DNA from: an uncultured Prevotellaceae bacterium
GTDB lineage: Bacteria; Bacteroidota; Bacteroidia; Bacteroidales; Bacteroidaceae
DNA: 48,622 bases
Assembly (NCBI GenBank): GCA_902786565.1
Contig: CADACW010000020.1
Span: forward strand, 1 to 48,622
Direction: 5' to 3'
Positions 7,893-16,680 of the stretch are shown in pieces. The stretch's first letter is position 1; the number at the start of each line of letters is the position of its first letter. Below the pieces are notes generated by a model, which was not told where the DNA came from, searched no databases, and saw only the letters and a list, made by a program, of their open reading frames with translations. Position numbers and translations under genes: made by a program.

Positions 7893-8812
7893 TAACAAAA
7901 GATACAATAAAGTCAGACCTAACAAAACTCGGTATCATTGAAGGTGACATGCTTTTTGTACGAATTTCGTACCGTGCAATAGGCAAAGTGGATGGTGGCC
8001 CAAAAACTGTAATAGATGCCATTCTTGAAACAATCGGAGAACAGGGTACGCTCCTCGCCACAGCGTTTCCTCCAAGAGTCCGTTCTTATTCAAGATGGCT
8101 CCACAAAGACAATGTTTATAAACCTGGGGTCAAACCTATAACAGGAGTTATACCTGTTATTATGTGCTCATACCCCAATGCTCACTTATCCTCTCACCCC
8201 ATTTCGCCGTATGTGGCTATTGGAAAAGATGCAGAATTGCTTACTAAAAGTCATACACCAGAAAAAGATAGCTATGATATTGTTCGGATGATGATAGACA
8301 AGTTTCATCCGAAATGTCTTCGCATCGGGGGAAACGTCCTTGATGGAACAGCTCATCTTGCTTTTACAGAAGGGCTTGTTTATAAAGGTGCTTATCAAAC
8401 GCGACTACCAGAAGGAACCTTTTACATTGACAATGGGGTGAGAAAGTGGAAGGAGCGTAAGGTGTCAGCATTTTGTTATACAGGCTTTCAGAAATTCTTC
8501 AATGACCATATTCTAAATCAGCCTGATACTATTTTAAGCGAGGGAAATGTGGGTAACGGAAAGGCTGTTGTGACCAGTATGAAAGCAACTTATGATATTG
8601 AAAAGCGTTATATCGGAAAGGCACCAGAAACGCTTTTATGCGACTCGCCGACATGTTTGATGTGCAGACTTTCCTATACCTATTCAGACACATCTATAGC
8701 CAAATATGTACTCAAAAGCATTCCTCGCTTGTTCTCGACAAACTGGAAGCATGAATTAGGTGCATATAGAACAATCTTAGTTGCAAAATTGTTTGGTAAA
8801 AAATGCTTGTAG
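7889..8812 (+). CDS. AAC(3)-family amine N-acyltransferase
   Basis: 307 aa related to the aminoglycoside 3-N-acetyltransferase family (antibiotic_NAT fold). Recognisable parts are LLATAFPP, the SSHPISPYVAIG segment with the conserved His, and HLAFTEGLVYKG. Chain length is slightly above that of resistance enzymes. Family members in glycan and natural-product loci acylate amino sugars or phosphonates. The position in a polysaccharide operon and the coupling to the MaoC/CitE pair argue for an amino-sugar acyltransferase, not for drug resistance. The acyl group is unknown. Confidence 0.8.
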   Translation: MITKDTIKSDLTKLGIIEGDMLFVRISYRAIGKVDGGPKTVIDAILETIGEQGTLLATAFPPRVRSYSRWLHKDNVYKPGVKPITGVIPVIMCSYPNAHLSSHPISPYVAIGKDAELLTKSHTPEKDSYDIVRMMIDKFHPKCLRIGGNVLDGTAHLAFTEGLVYKGAYQTRLPEGTFYIDNGVRKWKERKVSAFCYTGFQKFFNDHILNQPDTILSEGNVGNGKAVVTSMKATYDIEKRYIGKAPETLLCDSPTCLMCRLSYTYSDTSIAKYVLKSIPRLFSTNWKHELGAYRTILVAKLFGKKCL

Positions 8813-8815
8813 CCC

Positions 8816-9361
8816 ATGCTTAAACGCCTAATAGATTTTATCCGAAAGAAGATGACGCCGCTTGACGTGCAGGCACGCAAGGCGGGTGTAAAGATAGGTG
8901 TGGAAAACTGGGTGAGCTCCTATTTCTGGAGTACGGAGCCGTGGCTTATCACCGTGGGCGACCACTGCCAGATAACTGCTGGGGTGAAAATGGTGACCCA
9001 CGGTGGCGGTCATGTGCTGAGAGACAAAGACCCGGATTTTGACACCTTCGGCAAGGTGACTGTCGGCTCTTGGTGCTATCTGGGTACCAATGCGCTGATA
9101 ATGCCGGGCGTCACCATTGGCGACAATGTACTGGTGGCTGCTGGCAGCGTTGTGACTAAGTCTGTGCCGTCGGGCATGGTAGTTGGTGGCAATCCCGCCC
9201 GTATTTTGTGCAGCATTGAGGAATACCAACTGCGGAACGAAAAATACAACCTAAAGACAAAGGGACTTGCCCAAGATAAGAAACGCGAGATGCATGAGAC
9301 CCTGCCCGAGGATAAATTCATTGTGAAGGGCTACATGCAGCAGCCGGTCCGCAACAAGTAG
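8816..9361 (+). CDS. Left-handed beta-helix acyltransferase (hexapeptide, LbetaH)
   Basis: 181 aa with hexapeptide repeats in the middle (VTVGSWCYLGTNALIMPGVTIG then DNVLVAAGSVVTKSV), typical of serine/sugar O-acetyltransferases of the CatB/WbbJ type. The catalytic His lies in the VTHGGGHV segment. The C-terminal tail of about 50 residues is charged. It begins three bases after the AAC(3)-like gene. It probably O- or N-acetylates a sugar of the repeat unit in the cytoplasm. Confidence 0.88.
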   Translation: MLKRLIDFIRKKMTPLDVQARKAGVKIGVENWVSSYFWSTEPWLITVGDHCQITAGVKMVTHGGGHVLRDKDPDFDTFGKVTVGSWCYLGTNALIMPGVTIGDNVLVAAGSVVTKSVPSGMVVGGNPARILCSIEEYQLRNEKYNLKTKGLAQDKKREMHETLPEDKFIVKGYMQQPVRNK

Positions 9362-9371
9362 CGAAAAAAGT

Positions 9372-10601
9372 ATGTTTATGTTTCCAGTACTCTACTCAAT
9401 ACTACTGGTCGTTTCGTTCTGCTTCGGCAGTGTCTATGTGGTAGAGCCGCTCATTGTCAGATACTTTGCAATGCTTGTGCTGGCAGCGGCTTGTCTCTCT
9501 GAGCGGTACTTGATACCACGAAACGGCTATTTATGGCTTTATGTCATATTTATCCTTTTCTATGCCTTCACGTCGTTCACACAGGGCTATGCAGAAGACT
9601 TTCTGAAACTGTTTGTCGGTTATTACCTTAACTGTTTTCTGTGGATTTGGGCCACATGGATTCTCATCGTGAAATACCGGGCCACGCATGTTCTGATATA
9701 CTCCTTCCTGGCCATCTGCCTGATGAATGCCCTCATTACCATCGGACAGCATTTCCTTAATCCCATAGCCTTCAGCATACCGAGGGCACTTGATGTGATG
9801 GGCGTGGACAAGATGGACAGCATGATAGAGAAATCGGACGATGTGGTGAAAGAATTTGCCCTGCCCGGCCTGATGGGACCGTTCCAGAATGGGTACTATG
9901 CCGCCGTAGGCTGTGTGGTTAGCCTCTATATGTTTGCCCGAAACAAAAAGTGGCTGTGGCTTGCGTTGTGGCCGCTGTTCCTCTATGCCCTGTTCTGTGT
10001 GGGTGAGCGTGCGGCCTTAGTGGGAGGTTTGGCATTCTCCGTGCTTTATCTGGTGAAGGTAGTGTCGAGCAGCCGATCTTCGTTTGTCCTGGCCATCTTC
10101 GTATGCTTGCTGGGCGGAATGTTTTTCTATCTTCCCGGCAATGACCTTGACATGTCGTCGGCCATTGAGGGAACACGCTACGAGTCTTTCGATTTCGATT
10201 CGCGCACGGGCATCTATAGCAAGGCCGTAAACTATATCATACTTAACCCGATGACGGCGAACATGTTTGACTTCAATCAGCAGACAAACCTCTATCCGCA
10301 CCACCTTATCTATAATGCGTTCATCTGCGGAACGTTCGTAGGAGGCATCATCATCCTGGGTGTGCTTGGTGTGATTTCGCTGAAAGTGCTGCGAATTCTG
10401 ATGGGGCCGCTCACCGAGCAGAACAAAACCCTGGTGATGCTAGCCTTCGCGTTCTTCTGCTACAACATGGTTTCCTTCACCCACAACAATTCCATTGTCA
10501 CTGGTGACGTGCTGTTCTGGCTCATTACAACGCCCATGCTGGTTCATTTCAATTATTCCAGACAGAGTAAAGCAAACATCATCAGGTCCTTACACCTATG
10601 A
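9372..10601 (+). CDS. O-antigen/capsule polymerase or ligase, Wzy/WaaL-like
   Basis: 409 aa with about 11-12 membrane segments and one large periplasmic loop (about residues 240-300, rich in D, E, R and Y), the layout of Wzy polymerases. The CVGERAALVGG segment resembles the O-antigen ligase/polymerase motif. It should link flipped repeat units in the periplasm. The gene overlaps the next glycosyltransferase by four bases. Wzy proteins share little sequence, so the call rests on topology and on the flippase at 5019. Confidence 0.82.
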   Translation: MFMFPVLYSILLVVSFCFGSVYVVEPLIVRYFAMLVLAAACLSERYLIPRNGYLWLYVIFILFYAFTSFTQGYAEDFLKLFVGYYLNCFLWIWATWILIVKYRATHVLIYSFLAICLMNALITIGQHFLNPIAFSIPRALDVMGVDKMDSMIEKSDDVVKEFALPGLMGPFQNGYYAAVGCVVSLYMFARNKKWLWLALWPLFLYALFCVGERAALVGGLAFSVLYLVKVVSSSRSSFVLAIFVCLLGGMFFYLPGNDLDMSSAIEGTRYESFDFDSRTGIYSKAVNYIILNPMTANMFDFNQQTNLYPHHLIYNAFICGTFVGGIIILGVLGVISLKVLRILMGPLTEQNKTLVMLAFAFFCYNMVSFTHNNSIVTGDVLFWLITTPMLVHFNYSRQSKANIIRSLHL

Positions 10602-11665
10602 AGCCAAAACTGCTCTTCTTCCTGATGAACGGCGTTGGCGGTGCCGAGCGCATGACCATCACCATAGCCAATTTCTTTGACCGTGAGCAGTACGACGTGC
10701 GCTATGTGTTGGTGCAGCAGGGTGACGATGCCATCTGTCAGTTTATGCGGAAGGACGATGCTATCATAAGAATACCGTGCAAGCGGATTTATCTTTCCAC
10801 ATGTCCAATATACAGGCTTCTGCGCAGAGAACGGCCGCAAGTGGTGTTCTGCGCCTCGCCCGCTATCAACGCCAGGTTGATTGTGGCGGCACGTTTGGTC
10901 GGGATCATACGGGTGGTGGTTCGCAACTCAAACATGTTCAGCTTTGAGCGCCGCGATGTGCAGTGGCTGATGAAGCGCACTTACAAATGGGCCGACTGCA
11001 TCATTCTTCAGCAGGACGAGATGCGCGAAGACCTCCACCGGCGTATACCAAGACTGCCCCGCGAGAAAACCATTACGCTTAACAACCCTATTGACGTGGT
11101 ACACATCAACGAGGGCATCACGGCTCCTAACCCTTATCCAAAGGATGCCAAGGCAGTAAATTACCTATGGGTGGCACGCTTCGCTCAGGAAAAGGCCCAG
11201 GACGTATTGGTACATGCTTTTGCCATAGTAAGACAGCAACAACCCGAAGCCCAGCTCTGGCTTGTGGGCCGATACAACCCTGACAGCGAATATGTCCGTA
11301 AGGTATTGTCGGTGATAAGTGAGAAAGGTCTTGGCGAGAGCGTACATCTGGTGGGGCATGACAGCAACCCCTACCGCTGGATGCAGCACTGCGACTGCTT
11401 TGTGCTGCCCTCACGCTTCGAGGGCCTGCCCAATGCGCTTGTGGAAGCCATGTACCTGGGCCGGCCTGTGGTAGCAGCCAGATGCCTTGACATTATTAAA
11501 GAAATGGTGAGCGAAGGACAAAACGGCTACACCTGTGAGGTGGGCAACGCAGAAGAACTGGCCGATAAAATGCTGTTGGCCGTCCGGCTGAAGGACTGCA
11601 AGATGACCTATCAGCCAGCACGGAAAGAAGATTTTATTAACGTGATAACAGGCAACGACAAATGA
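10598..11665 (+). CDS. Glycosyltransferase family 4
   Basis: 355 aa GT-B enzyme. The N-terminus KLLFFLMNGVGGAERM has the acceptor-domain GGAE motif. The C-terminal half has LWVARFAQEKAQDVL, then DCFVLPSRFEGLPNALVEAMYLGRPVVA with the EG-x4-E nucleotide-sugar motif typical of GT4. It acts on lipid-linked intermediates at the inner face of the membrane. It overlaps the neighbours on both sides by four bases. Donor and linkage cannot be read from sequence. Confidence 0.92.
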   Translation: MKPKLLFFLMNGVGGAERMTITIANFFDREQYDVRYVLVQQGDDAICQFMRKDDAIIRIPCKRIYLSTCPIYRLLRRERPQVVFCASPAINARLIVAARLVGIIRVVVRNSNMFSFERRDVQWLMKRTYKWADCIILQQDEMREDLHRRIPRLPREKTITLNNPIDVVHINEGITAPNPYPKDAKAVNYLWVARFAQEKAQDVLVHAFAIVRQQQPEAQLWLVGRYNPDSEYVRKVLSVISEKGLGESVHLVGHDSNPYRWMQHCDCFVLPSRFEGLPNALVEAMYLGRPVVAARCLDIIKEMVSEGQNGYTCEVGNAEELADKMLLAVRLKDCKMTYQPARKEDFINVITGNDK

Positions 11666-12786
11666 AATACATTCATGTGATAGAGAGCTTCAGCCTCGAA
11701 GGCGGAGGCGTGAAAAGTGTGGTGGAAGACGTGTCGAAGCAGATGGCTAAGGACGGTGATGATGTCTATGTTCTGGCTATGAGCGTCCCAGAGGGATTCA
11801 CTGTGCAGTCCATGAAAGAGTGGAGCCGAACTACAGGTGTGCATGGTGAGGTCATCAGCACATCGCAGTCATGGTGGCAGTCCATCCGATATGTGCACCG
11901 TCGCATTAAGGAACTTTGCCGTGAGGATGACTGCTGTCTGTACCTTCACCTGAAGCGTGGCGTGCTGTGCGGCATACTGGCCACGTTGGAAATGAAGAAC
12001 ATACGCCGGGTGGAGGTGTACCATTCCGGGTACATGAACTACAAGCTGCAGGCTTTCCTGTGCAGACCGTTCATTGACCAGTATCTTTCTGTATCGAAAG
12101 AGGGCAAAGAGCAACTTGTGCGACAGTTTGGTGCCAAGGAGAGTAAGGTGAAGGTGGCCTATAACGGCGTGGACGTTGAAAAACTGAGGGCTATGGCCAC
12201 CGACCTTCGCCCTGACCGACAGAACGTGCGGCTGCTCACCGTCGGCAGACTGGCATACCAAAAAAATATATTCCTATCGGTTGAAGCCTTTGCACGCCTG
12301 AAGGAGGCGGGAAAGGCCGTTGGGGCAGAATACCTGATAGCTGGCGACGGCCCCGACCGTCAGGAACTGGAGGAGAAAGCCAAGGGACAGGTTACTTTCC
12401 TTGGCATGATAGGGCGCGACCAGGTCTATTCGCATATCACATCGGCTGATGTGGTGGTGTTTCCCTCATTGTGGGAAGGCAACAGCATCGCCCTGTTAGA
12501 GACACTGGCCATAGGCTGTGCGCTCGTCGTCACCGATATACCTTCGTTCCGCGAGGTGTTGGGCAACAACCCGCTAACGGACACAGAACTATTCCGCCCG
12601 GAGCCTTTCGGAGCTGTGTTCCACAAAGACCGGGTGGAGTCATGTATGGCAGCACTGGAATATGTCTGCACGCACCAGGCGGAATTACCCGCCATGAGGA
12701 ATGTCGTTGCCCGGTTGGCCGACAATTTCACGGTCGTAAAACAGGCTGAGGTATATCGACAGGCAGCAACAATAAAGAAATCTTGA
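11662..12786 (+). CDS. Glycosyltransferase family 4
   Basis: 374 aa GT-B enzyme starting MKYIHVIESFSLEGGGVKSVV with the glycine-rich N-terminal loop. The donor domain has TVGRLAYQKN, AGDGPDRQEL and FPSLWEGNSIALLETLAIGC, the latter carrying the conserved Glu residues. Layout and length are standard for capsule GT4 enzymes that transfer galactose, glucose or deoxysugars. It is separated from the acyltransferase gene by one base. Confidence 0.92.
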   Translation: MKYIHVIESFSLEGGGVKSVVEDVSKQMAKDGDDVYVLAMSVPEGFTVQSMKEWSRTTGVHGEVISTSQSWWQSIRYVHRRIKELCREDDCCLYLHLKRGVLCGILATLEMKNIRRVEVYHSGYMNYKLQAFLCRPFIDQYLSVSKEGKEQLVRQFGAKESKVKVAYNGVDVEKLRAMATDLRPDRQNVRLLTVGRLAYQKNIFLSVEAFARLKEAGKAVGAEYLIAGDGPDRQELEEKAKGQVTFLGMIGRDQVYSHITSADVVVFPSLWEGNSIALLETLAIGCALVVTDIPSFREVLGNNPLTDTELFRPEPFGAVFHKDRVESCMAALEYVCTHQAELPAMRNVVARLADNFTVVKQAEVYRQAATIKKS

Positions 12787-12787
12787 T

Positions 12788-13759
12788 ATGGAAAAGAAAT
12801 CGAAAATACGCTTCACTGAAATTGACGTGTATCGCGGATGGGCAATTTTGCTTGTCATCTTCGGCCACAGCTTTTGTGAGTTCCCTGTCAACCTGAGGGA
12901 AGATTTTGCTTCGCTGCAAACTTTCATCAGCAGTTTCAACATGAGCATGTTCTTCTGGATATCAGGATTGCTCTTTTCTGTAAGTGGCCCTTGGGCTGAC
13001 TTTTTCAATAAGAAACTGAAGCGGCTGATGTTGCCCTGGATTGTGTTCGTGGTGCTGTCGATAACCATGCGCACCGTGGCTGGCTCGTTTACTCACAGCC
13101 ACATCGGCAGTTTTGGCCACGAGTTGCTGCTGGCCGTTACCACGGCGAAATACTATTGGTTCCTGTATGCTCTTTTCCTAATGATGCTGCTGACCAGAGC
13201 CATTAAGAACAAATGGCTGCTGGCACTCGTGGGGGGGGGAATTTTTACTGTTCACGTCGTTGGCATAAAGCCAACGTGGAATGCATTGCTTATTAACCGC
13301 CTGTTTAACTATTACCCTTGGTTCGTCATGGGATTTCTTTTGAAAGGCTGCTATCAAGAGATGTCTGGTTACGTAAAAAGCCACATAGCGGCCTTGGGCA
13401 TTATAGCCTGTATGATGTTCTTGACTATAGCAATAGTGAACGTCGGCGGGATGATGGTAAAAATTCCTGTCGTCACCCCTTTATGTCTTTGCGCCTGTTT
13501 GTGGATTATGGCTGTAGGGCTGACCACCTACTTTGACAACGAAAGGTTTTTTACATGGTTTGGAAAATACTCTCTTCAGTACTACCTGAACCATCTGCTC
13601 ATTATGATGGGCTGTTTCTATGTCGGTGCCAGATGTTATGTAGTCAGCCCGCTGCTTTCCCTTATAGTCGTTTTCTTGCTTGGTGTTACCATTGCAACGG
13701 CCATGCTGCTTGTGGAGAAACGCTTCAAGTGGCTGCGCACACTTTGCGGCTTCAATTAA
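12788..13759 (+). CDS. Integral membrane acyltransferase (acyltransferase-3 family) with internal G9 tract
   Basis: 323 aa, about ten membrane segments. The opening reads FTEIDVYRGWAILLVIFGHSF with catalytic His in FGHS, then FNMSMFFWISG, as in sugar O-acetyltransferases related to OafA and WcaF-like membrane enzymes. It probably acetylates the glycan on the membrane side. A run of nine G at 13231-13239 lies mid-gene (LVGGGIF, about residues 148-154) and is in frame here. The nearby broken relative at 4431 also breaks at a G run. Confidence 0.9.
   Translation: MEKKSKIRFTEIDVYRGWAILLVIFGHSFCEFPVNLREDFASLQTFISSFNMSMFFWISGLLFSVSGPWADFFNKKLKRLMLPWIVFVVLSITMRTVAGSFTHSHIGSFGHELLLAVTTAKYYWFLYALFLMMLLTRAIKNKWLLALVGGGIFTVHVVGIKPTWNALLINRLFNYYPWFVMGFLLKGCYQEMSGYVKSHIAALGIIACMMFLTIAIVNVGGMMVKIPVVTPLCLCACLWIMAVGLTTYFDNERFFTWFGKYSLQYYLNHLLIMMGCFYVGARCYVVSPLLSLIVVFLLGVTIATAMLLVEKRFKWLRTLCGFN
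13231..13239 (+). repeat. Poly-G tract (nine G) within a coding region
   Basis: Nine consecutive G in the acyltransferase gene at 12788. Mononucleotide G tracts of this length slip readily during replication, and a change of one or two bases would truncate the protein shortly afterwards. Confidence 0.95.
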
Positions 13760-13789
13760 AAGCTGATTTGTTTCTGCGATAAACGTGTT

Positions 13790-14689
13790 ATGAAGATTAT
13801 CAACATATCCGGCGGACTGGGCAACCAAATGTTCCAGTACGCTTTTGCCTTGTCGCTGAAAAAGCATTTTCCCGAAGAGGAGGTGCTGATAGACACGTCG
13901 CACTATCATACGCTGTTCTTCAAGAAGTATAAAGGCATCAATCTTCACAACGGCTTTGAGATTGACGCTGTTTTCCCCAACGCCGATCTGCCTGTCGCCA
14001 AGTGGTGGCAGCTGTTGCGCGTCAGCTATTACATTCCCAACTATGTACTGTCACGCCTGGGCAGGAAATTCCTGCCGCAGCGGAAGTCTGAAATGATTCC
14101 TCCATATAGCGAGACGTATAGTTATGACCCGTCGGTCTATCAACGGGGCAACCGCTACTATGAAGGCTTCTGGCAGTCTGCAGACTATTTCGCTGATGCA
14201 AAGGTAGAAATAGCCAGGGTGTTCGCCCATCCAGAGCCTAATGAATATAACCGGCGGATGATAGAGGAAATAAAGGCTGCTGGGTCGGTAGGCATTCATG
14301 TACGAAGGGGCGACTACTTGAATGAACCTGCTTATCGTGACATTTGCGATGAGAATTACTACATGAAAGCCATACGGGAAATCCTTTCTGACCAGAAAAC
14401 GCACACGTTCTATGTATTCTCAAACGACAAACAGTGGTGTGTGGAACACTTGGCACCGCTCGTTAAGGAGAGCCGGATTGTATTCTTAGACGGTAACAAA
14501 GGAAAGGATAGCTGCTGGGATATGTTTCTGATGACCTATTGCCACGACTTGATTATCGCCAACAGCTCATTCAGCTGGTGGGGTGCCTTCCTCAATAATC
14601 GCAATGGTAGGGTGATAGCTCCTGACCCCTGGGTGAACAGAGAAGGTGCAAAGGACATATACTGTCCTCATTGGATTCGAATAAGTTGA
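13790..14689 (+). CDS. Alpha-1,2-fucosyltransferase, GT11
   Basis: 299 aa with all family 11 motifs: GGLGNQMFQYAFA near residues 8-20, GIHVRRGDY at 168-176 for GDP-fucose binding, and ANSSFSWWGAFL near residues 256-267. These enzymes add L-fucose to the 2-OH of galactose. The donor GDP-fucose is made by gmd and fcl at the start of the same locus. A fucosylated end resembles host H-type glycans. It has a normal length and an intact frame. Confidence 0.95.
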   Translation: MKIINISGGLGNQMFQYAFALSLKKHFPEEEVLIDTSHYHTLFFKKYKGINLHNGFEIDAVFPNADLPVAKWWQLLRVSYYIPNYVLSRLGRKFLPQRKSEMIPPYSETYSYDPSVYQRGNRYYEGFWQSADYFADAKVEIARVFAHPEPNEYNRRMIEEIKAAGSVGIHVRRGDYLNEPAYRDICDENYYMKAIREILSDQKTHTFYVFSNDKQWCVEHLAPLVKESRIVFLDGNKGKDSCWDMFLMTYCHDLIIANSSFSWWGAFLNNRNGRVIAPDPWVNREGAKDIYCPHWIRIS

Positions 14690-14704
14690 TAAAAATCTTC
14701 TTCA

Positions 14705-15526
14705 ATGACAAAAGAAATAGCAGTACTGCTGCCTGTCTATATGAATGACGATGCGAATTTCTTACGACAGGCGGTAGAGAGCATCATTTTCCAGACCCGC
14801 AAGGATTTCGTTATTTTAATCGGAGTGGACGGGCCTGTCACAGAGACAGTGGAGAACTACCTGAAACTGCTCAATGAGCACAGCGACATCAATGTGACAT
14901 GGTTCAAGGAGAACAGAGGCCTGGCATGTGTGCTGAACGACCTCATAACCATTGCCAAAACCAAGAAATGTACCTACTATGCCAGAATGGATGCCGATGA
15001 CGTGGCAGAGACAAAACGCTTTGAGCTTCAGACGGCATTTCTTGACAACCACCCTGATGTGGATGTGGTGGGCGGTGCCATAGAGGAGATTGACGGCAAC
15101 GGCAAACTGAAAGGAAAACGAGTTGAGTACCCCTTGACGCATGAGGAATGTCGTCGTTTCTTCCGCTATCGCGACCCTTTGGCACATCCTGCTGTGATGT
15201 TCAGGGCAAGATACTTTGGGAAAGTTCCATCAGGATACAGAAATGAATACCGAAAGAACCAGGATACCATGCTTTGGTTTGACGGATTCATGAATGGCTG
15301 CGTGTTTGCCAACTTATCTGATATAGTCTTAAACTTCAGAGTTACGGATGATTTTTATAAGTCAAGACGAAATGGATGGGCGAGGGCAAAGAAGATGCTG
15401 AAGGACAGATTGGTTATGAATAAGGCACTTAATTATGATATGTCAGCAAACCTATTCGCTGTCGCAATGTTCTGTATGACGGTCTCGCCGTCGTGGGTAA
15501 AGAAGTTGCTATACAAAATAAGATAA
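14705..15526 (+). CDS. Glycosyltransferase family 2
   Basis: 273 aa GT-A enzyme. It opens AVLLPVYMNDDANFLRQAVESI, carries the DxD metal site in YYARMDADDVA and then DVVGGAIEEID and HPAVMFR, as in the WcaA/EpsE-like GT2 family. It transfers one sugar to a lipid-linked acceptor in the cytoplasm. The C-terminal basic stretch ends in a short hydrophobic segment near residues 250-265. Confidence 0.92.
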   Translation: MTKEIAVLLPVYMNDDANFLRQAVESIIFQTRKDFVILIGVDGPVTETVENYLKLLNEHSDINVTWFKENRGLACVLNDLITIAKTKKCTYYARMDADDVAETKRFELQTAFLDNHPDVDVVGGAIEEIDGNGKLKGKRVEYPLTHEECRRFFRYRDPLAHPAVMFRARYFGKVPSGYRNEYRKNQDTMLWFDGFMNGCVFANLSDIVLNFRVTDDFYKSRRNGWARAKKMLKDRLVMNKALNYDMSANLFAVAMFCMTVSPSWVKKLLYKIR

Positions 15527-15547
15527 ATACGACATTATTCTTCCTCT

Positions 15548-16633
15548 ATGACTGACTTTGTAAAAGAAACACATAACTTACTATATGATTTACTGCGTGC
15601 TTCCCTATGGGGAATGGCTAATCATATAAGTAGTATGCTGGCAGAACAGTTCTCACAAGTTATGACATTAGCAGAGGAACAGACGGTGGCAGGTTTCGTG
15701 TTTGATGTGCTGAAAGACATGCAGATAGAAGGAATGAAAGACAGGACTCCCATCTATCAGGCTATTGGCCTTTCTGAAAACATCAAGCAGCAGAACGACA
15801 TTGTTAACAGGGAATTGGCTTGGTTTGTCGAGAAGACAGACAAAGCGGGGTTACAGTGCATCGTTATGAAAGGGCAGACGATGGCAACTCAATTTAGTAA
15901 GCCTGAGCTAAGGCAGTCTGGGGACATTGATTTTCTAATGCAACAACATATCGGCATAAACAATGTTTTCCCTGATGCGGGGATTCCCGATATGCTGAAC
16001 GAGAAGGAATTCGCATTCAAGCATAATGGGGTGACATACGAACTACATTCTCGTCTCACGGATTTCGGATGCAAGAGACATCAGAAAGTGTGGGAGAACG
16101 CGGTCTCTGAGGAGTGGAATCAAGAACATTATGTTGACGTGAATGGCACGAAGGTAAGAACGCTTTCACCAACATTTAACGCGGCATATCTGTTCGTACA
16201 TTTATTCTTTCACCTGATAAGAGAGGGCATTTCCTTGCGCCAGTTTTGCGATTGGGCAGTATTCTTACACGCCAATCACGACAAGATAGACCGCAGGCGG
16301 CTGACAGGGCTCATGATGAAAATGGATACGCTAAAAGGCTACAAGGCGTTTGGTTGCATACTTGTTGACAAACTTGGACTACCAGAAGCAGAGTTCCCAA
16401 TGGAACTGGATGAATCAGACAGACAATATGAGGAAAAGATTCTCCATGATGTGTTTCATGGAGGTAACTTCGGGAAGAAAAACCATTGCGCTAAGTCATC
16501 TCTCGGCTATAAGTTTGAGACCTTACGGATGACAACAAGGAACTGCATCCGATACTATAAATTGGCTCCATCTGAGATGCGGATGATGATTCCGAAGATG
16601 GTGGGGATAAACGTCAAATTAGCTTTGGGATGA
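15548..16633 (+). CDS. Uncharacterised nucleotidyltransferase family protein (NTP_transf_5-like)
   Basis: 361 aa. CIVMKGQTMATQFSKPELRQSGDIDFLM carries the LKG and GDID motifs of the uncharacterised nucleotidyltransferase family often found in polysaccharide and lantibiotic-like loci. The Asp pair in GDID would bind metal. The rest is helical, with paired His residues in LFVHLFFHLIREG. The family role is not established; in glycan loci it is thought to modify a sugar or protein. It is the last gene before the DUF262 module. Confidence 0.75.
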   Translation: MTDFVKETHNLLYDLLRASLWGMANHISSMLAEQFSQVMTLAEEQTVAGFVFDVLKDMQIEGMKDRTPIYQAIGLSENIKQQNDIVNRELAWFVEKTDKAGLQCIVMKGQTMATQFSKPELRQSGDIDFLMQQHIGINNVFPDAGIPDMLNEKEFAFKHNGVTYELHSRLTDFGCKRHQKVWENAVSEEWNQEHYVDVNGTKVRTLSPTFNAAYLFVHLFFHLIREGISLRQFCDWAVFLHANHDKIDRRRLTGLMMKMDTLKGYKAFGCILVDKLGLPEAEFPMELDESDRQYEEKILHDVFHGGNFGKKNHCAKSSLGYKFETLRMTTRNCIRYYKLAPSEMRMMIPKMVGINVKLALG

Positions 16634-16680
16634 TTTTCATTTATTACCAATTTATGGTGAAAGATTTAACCTGAAGGACT

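Noticed and set aside
7889-8812. Aminoglycoside resistance gene
   Set aside because: Although of the AAC(3) family, it is coupled to MaoC and CitE-like genes in a glycan operon and has no mobile resistance context.
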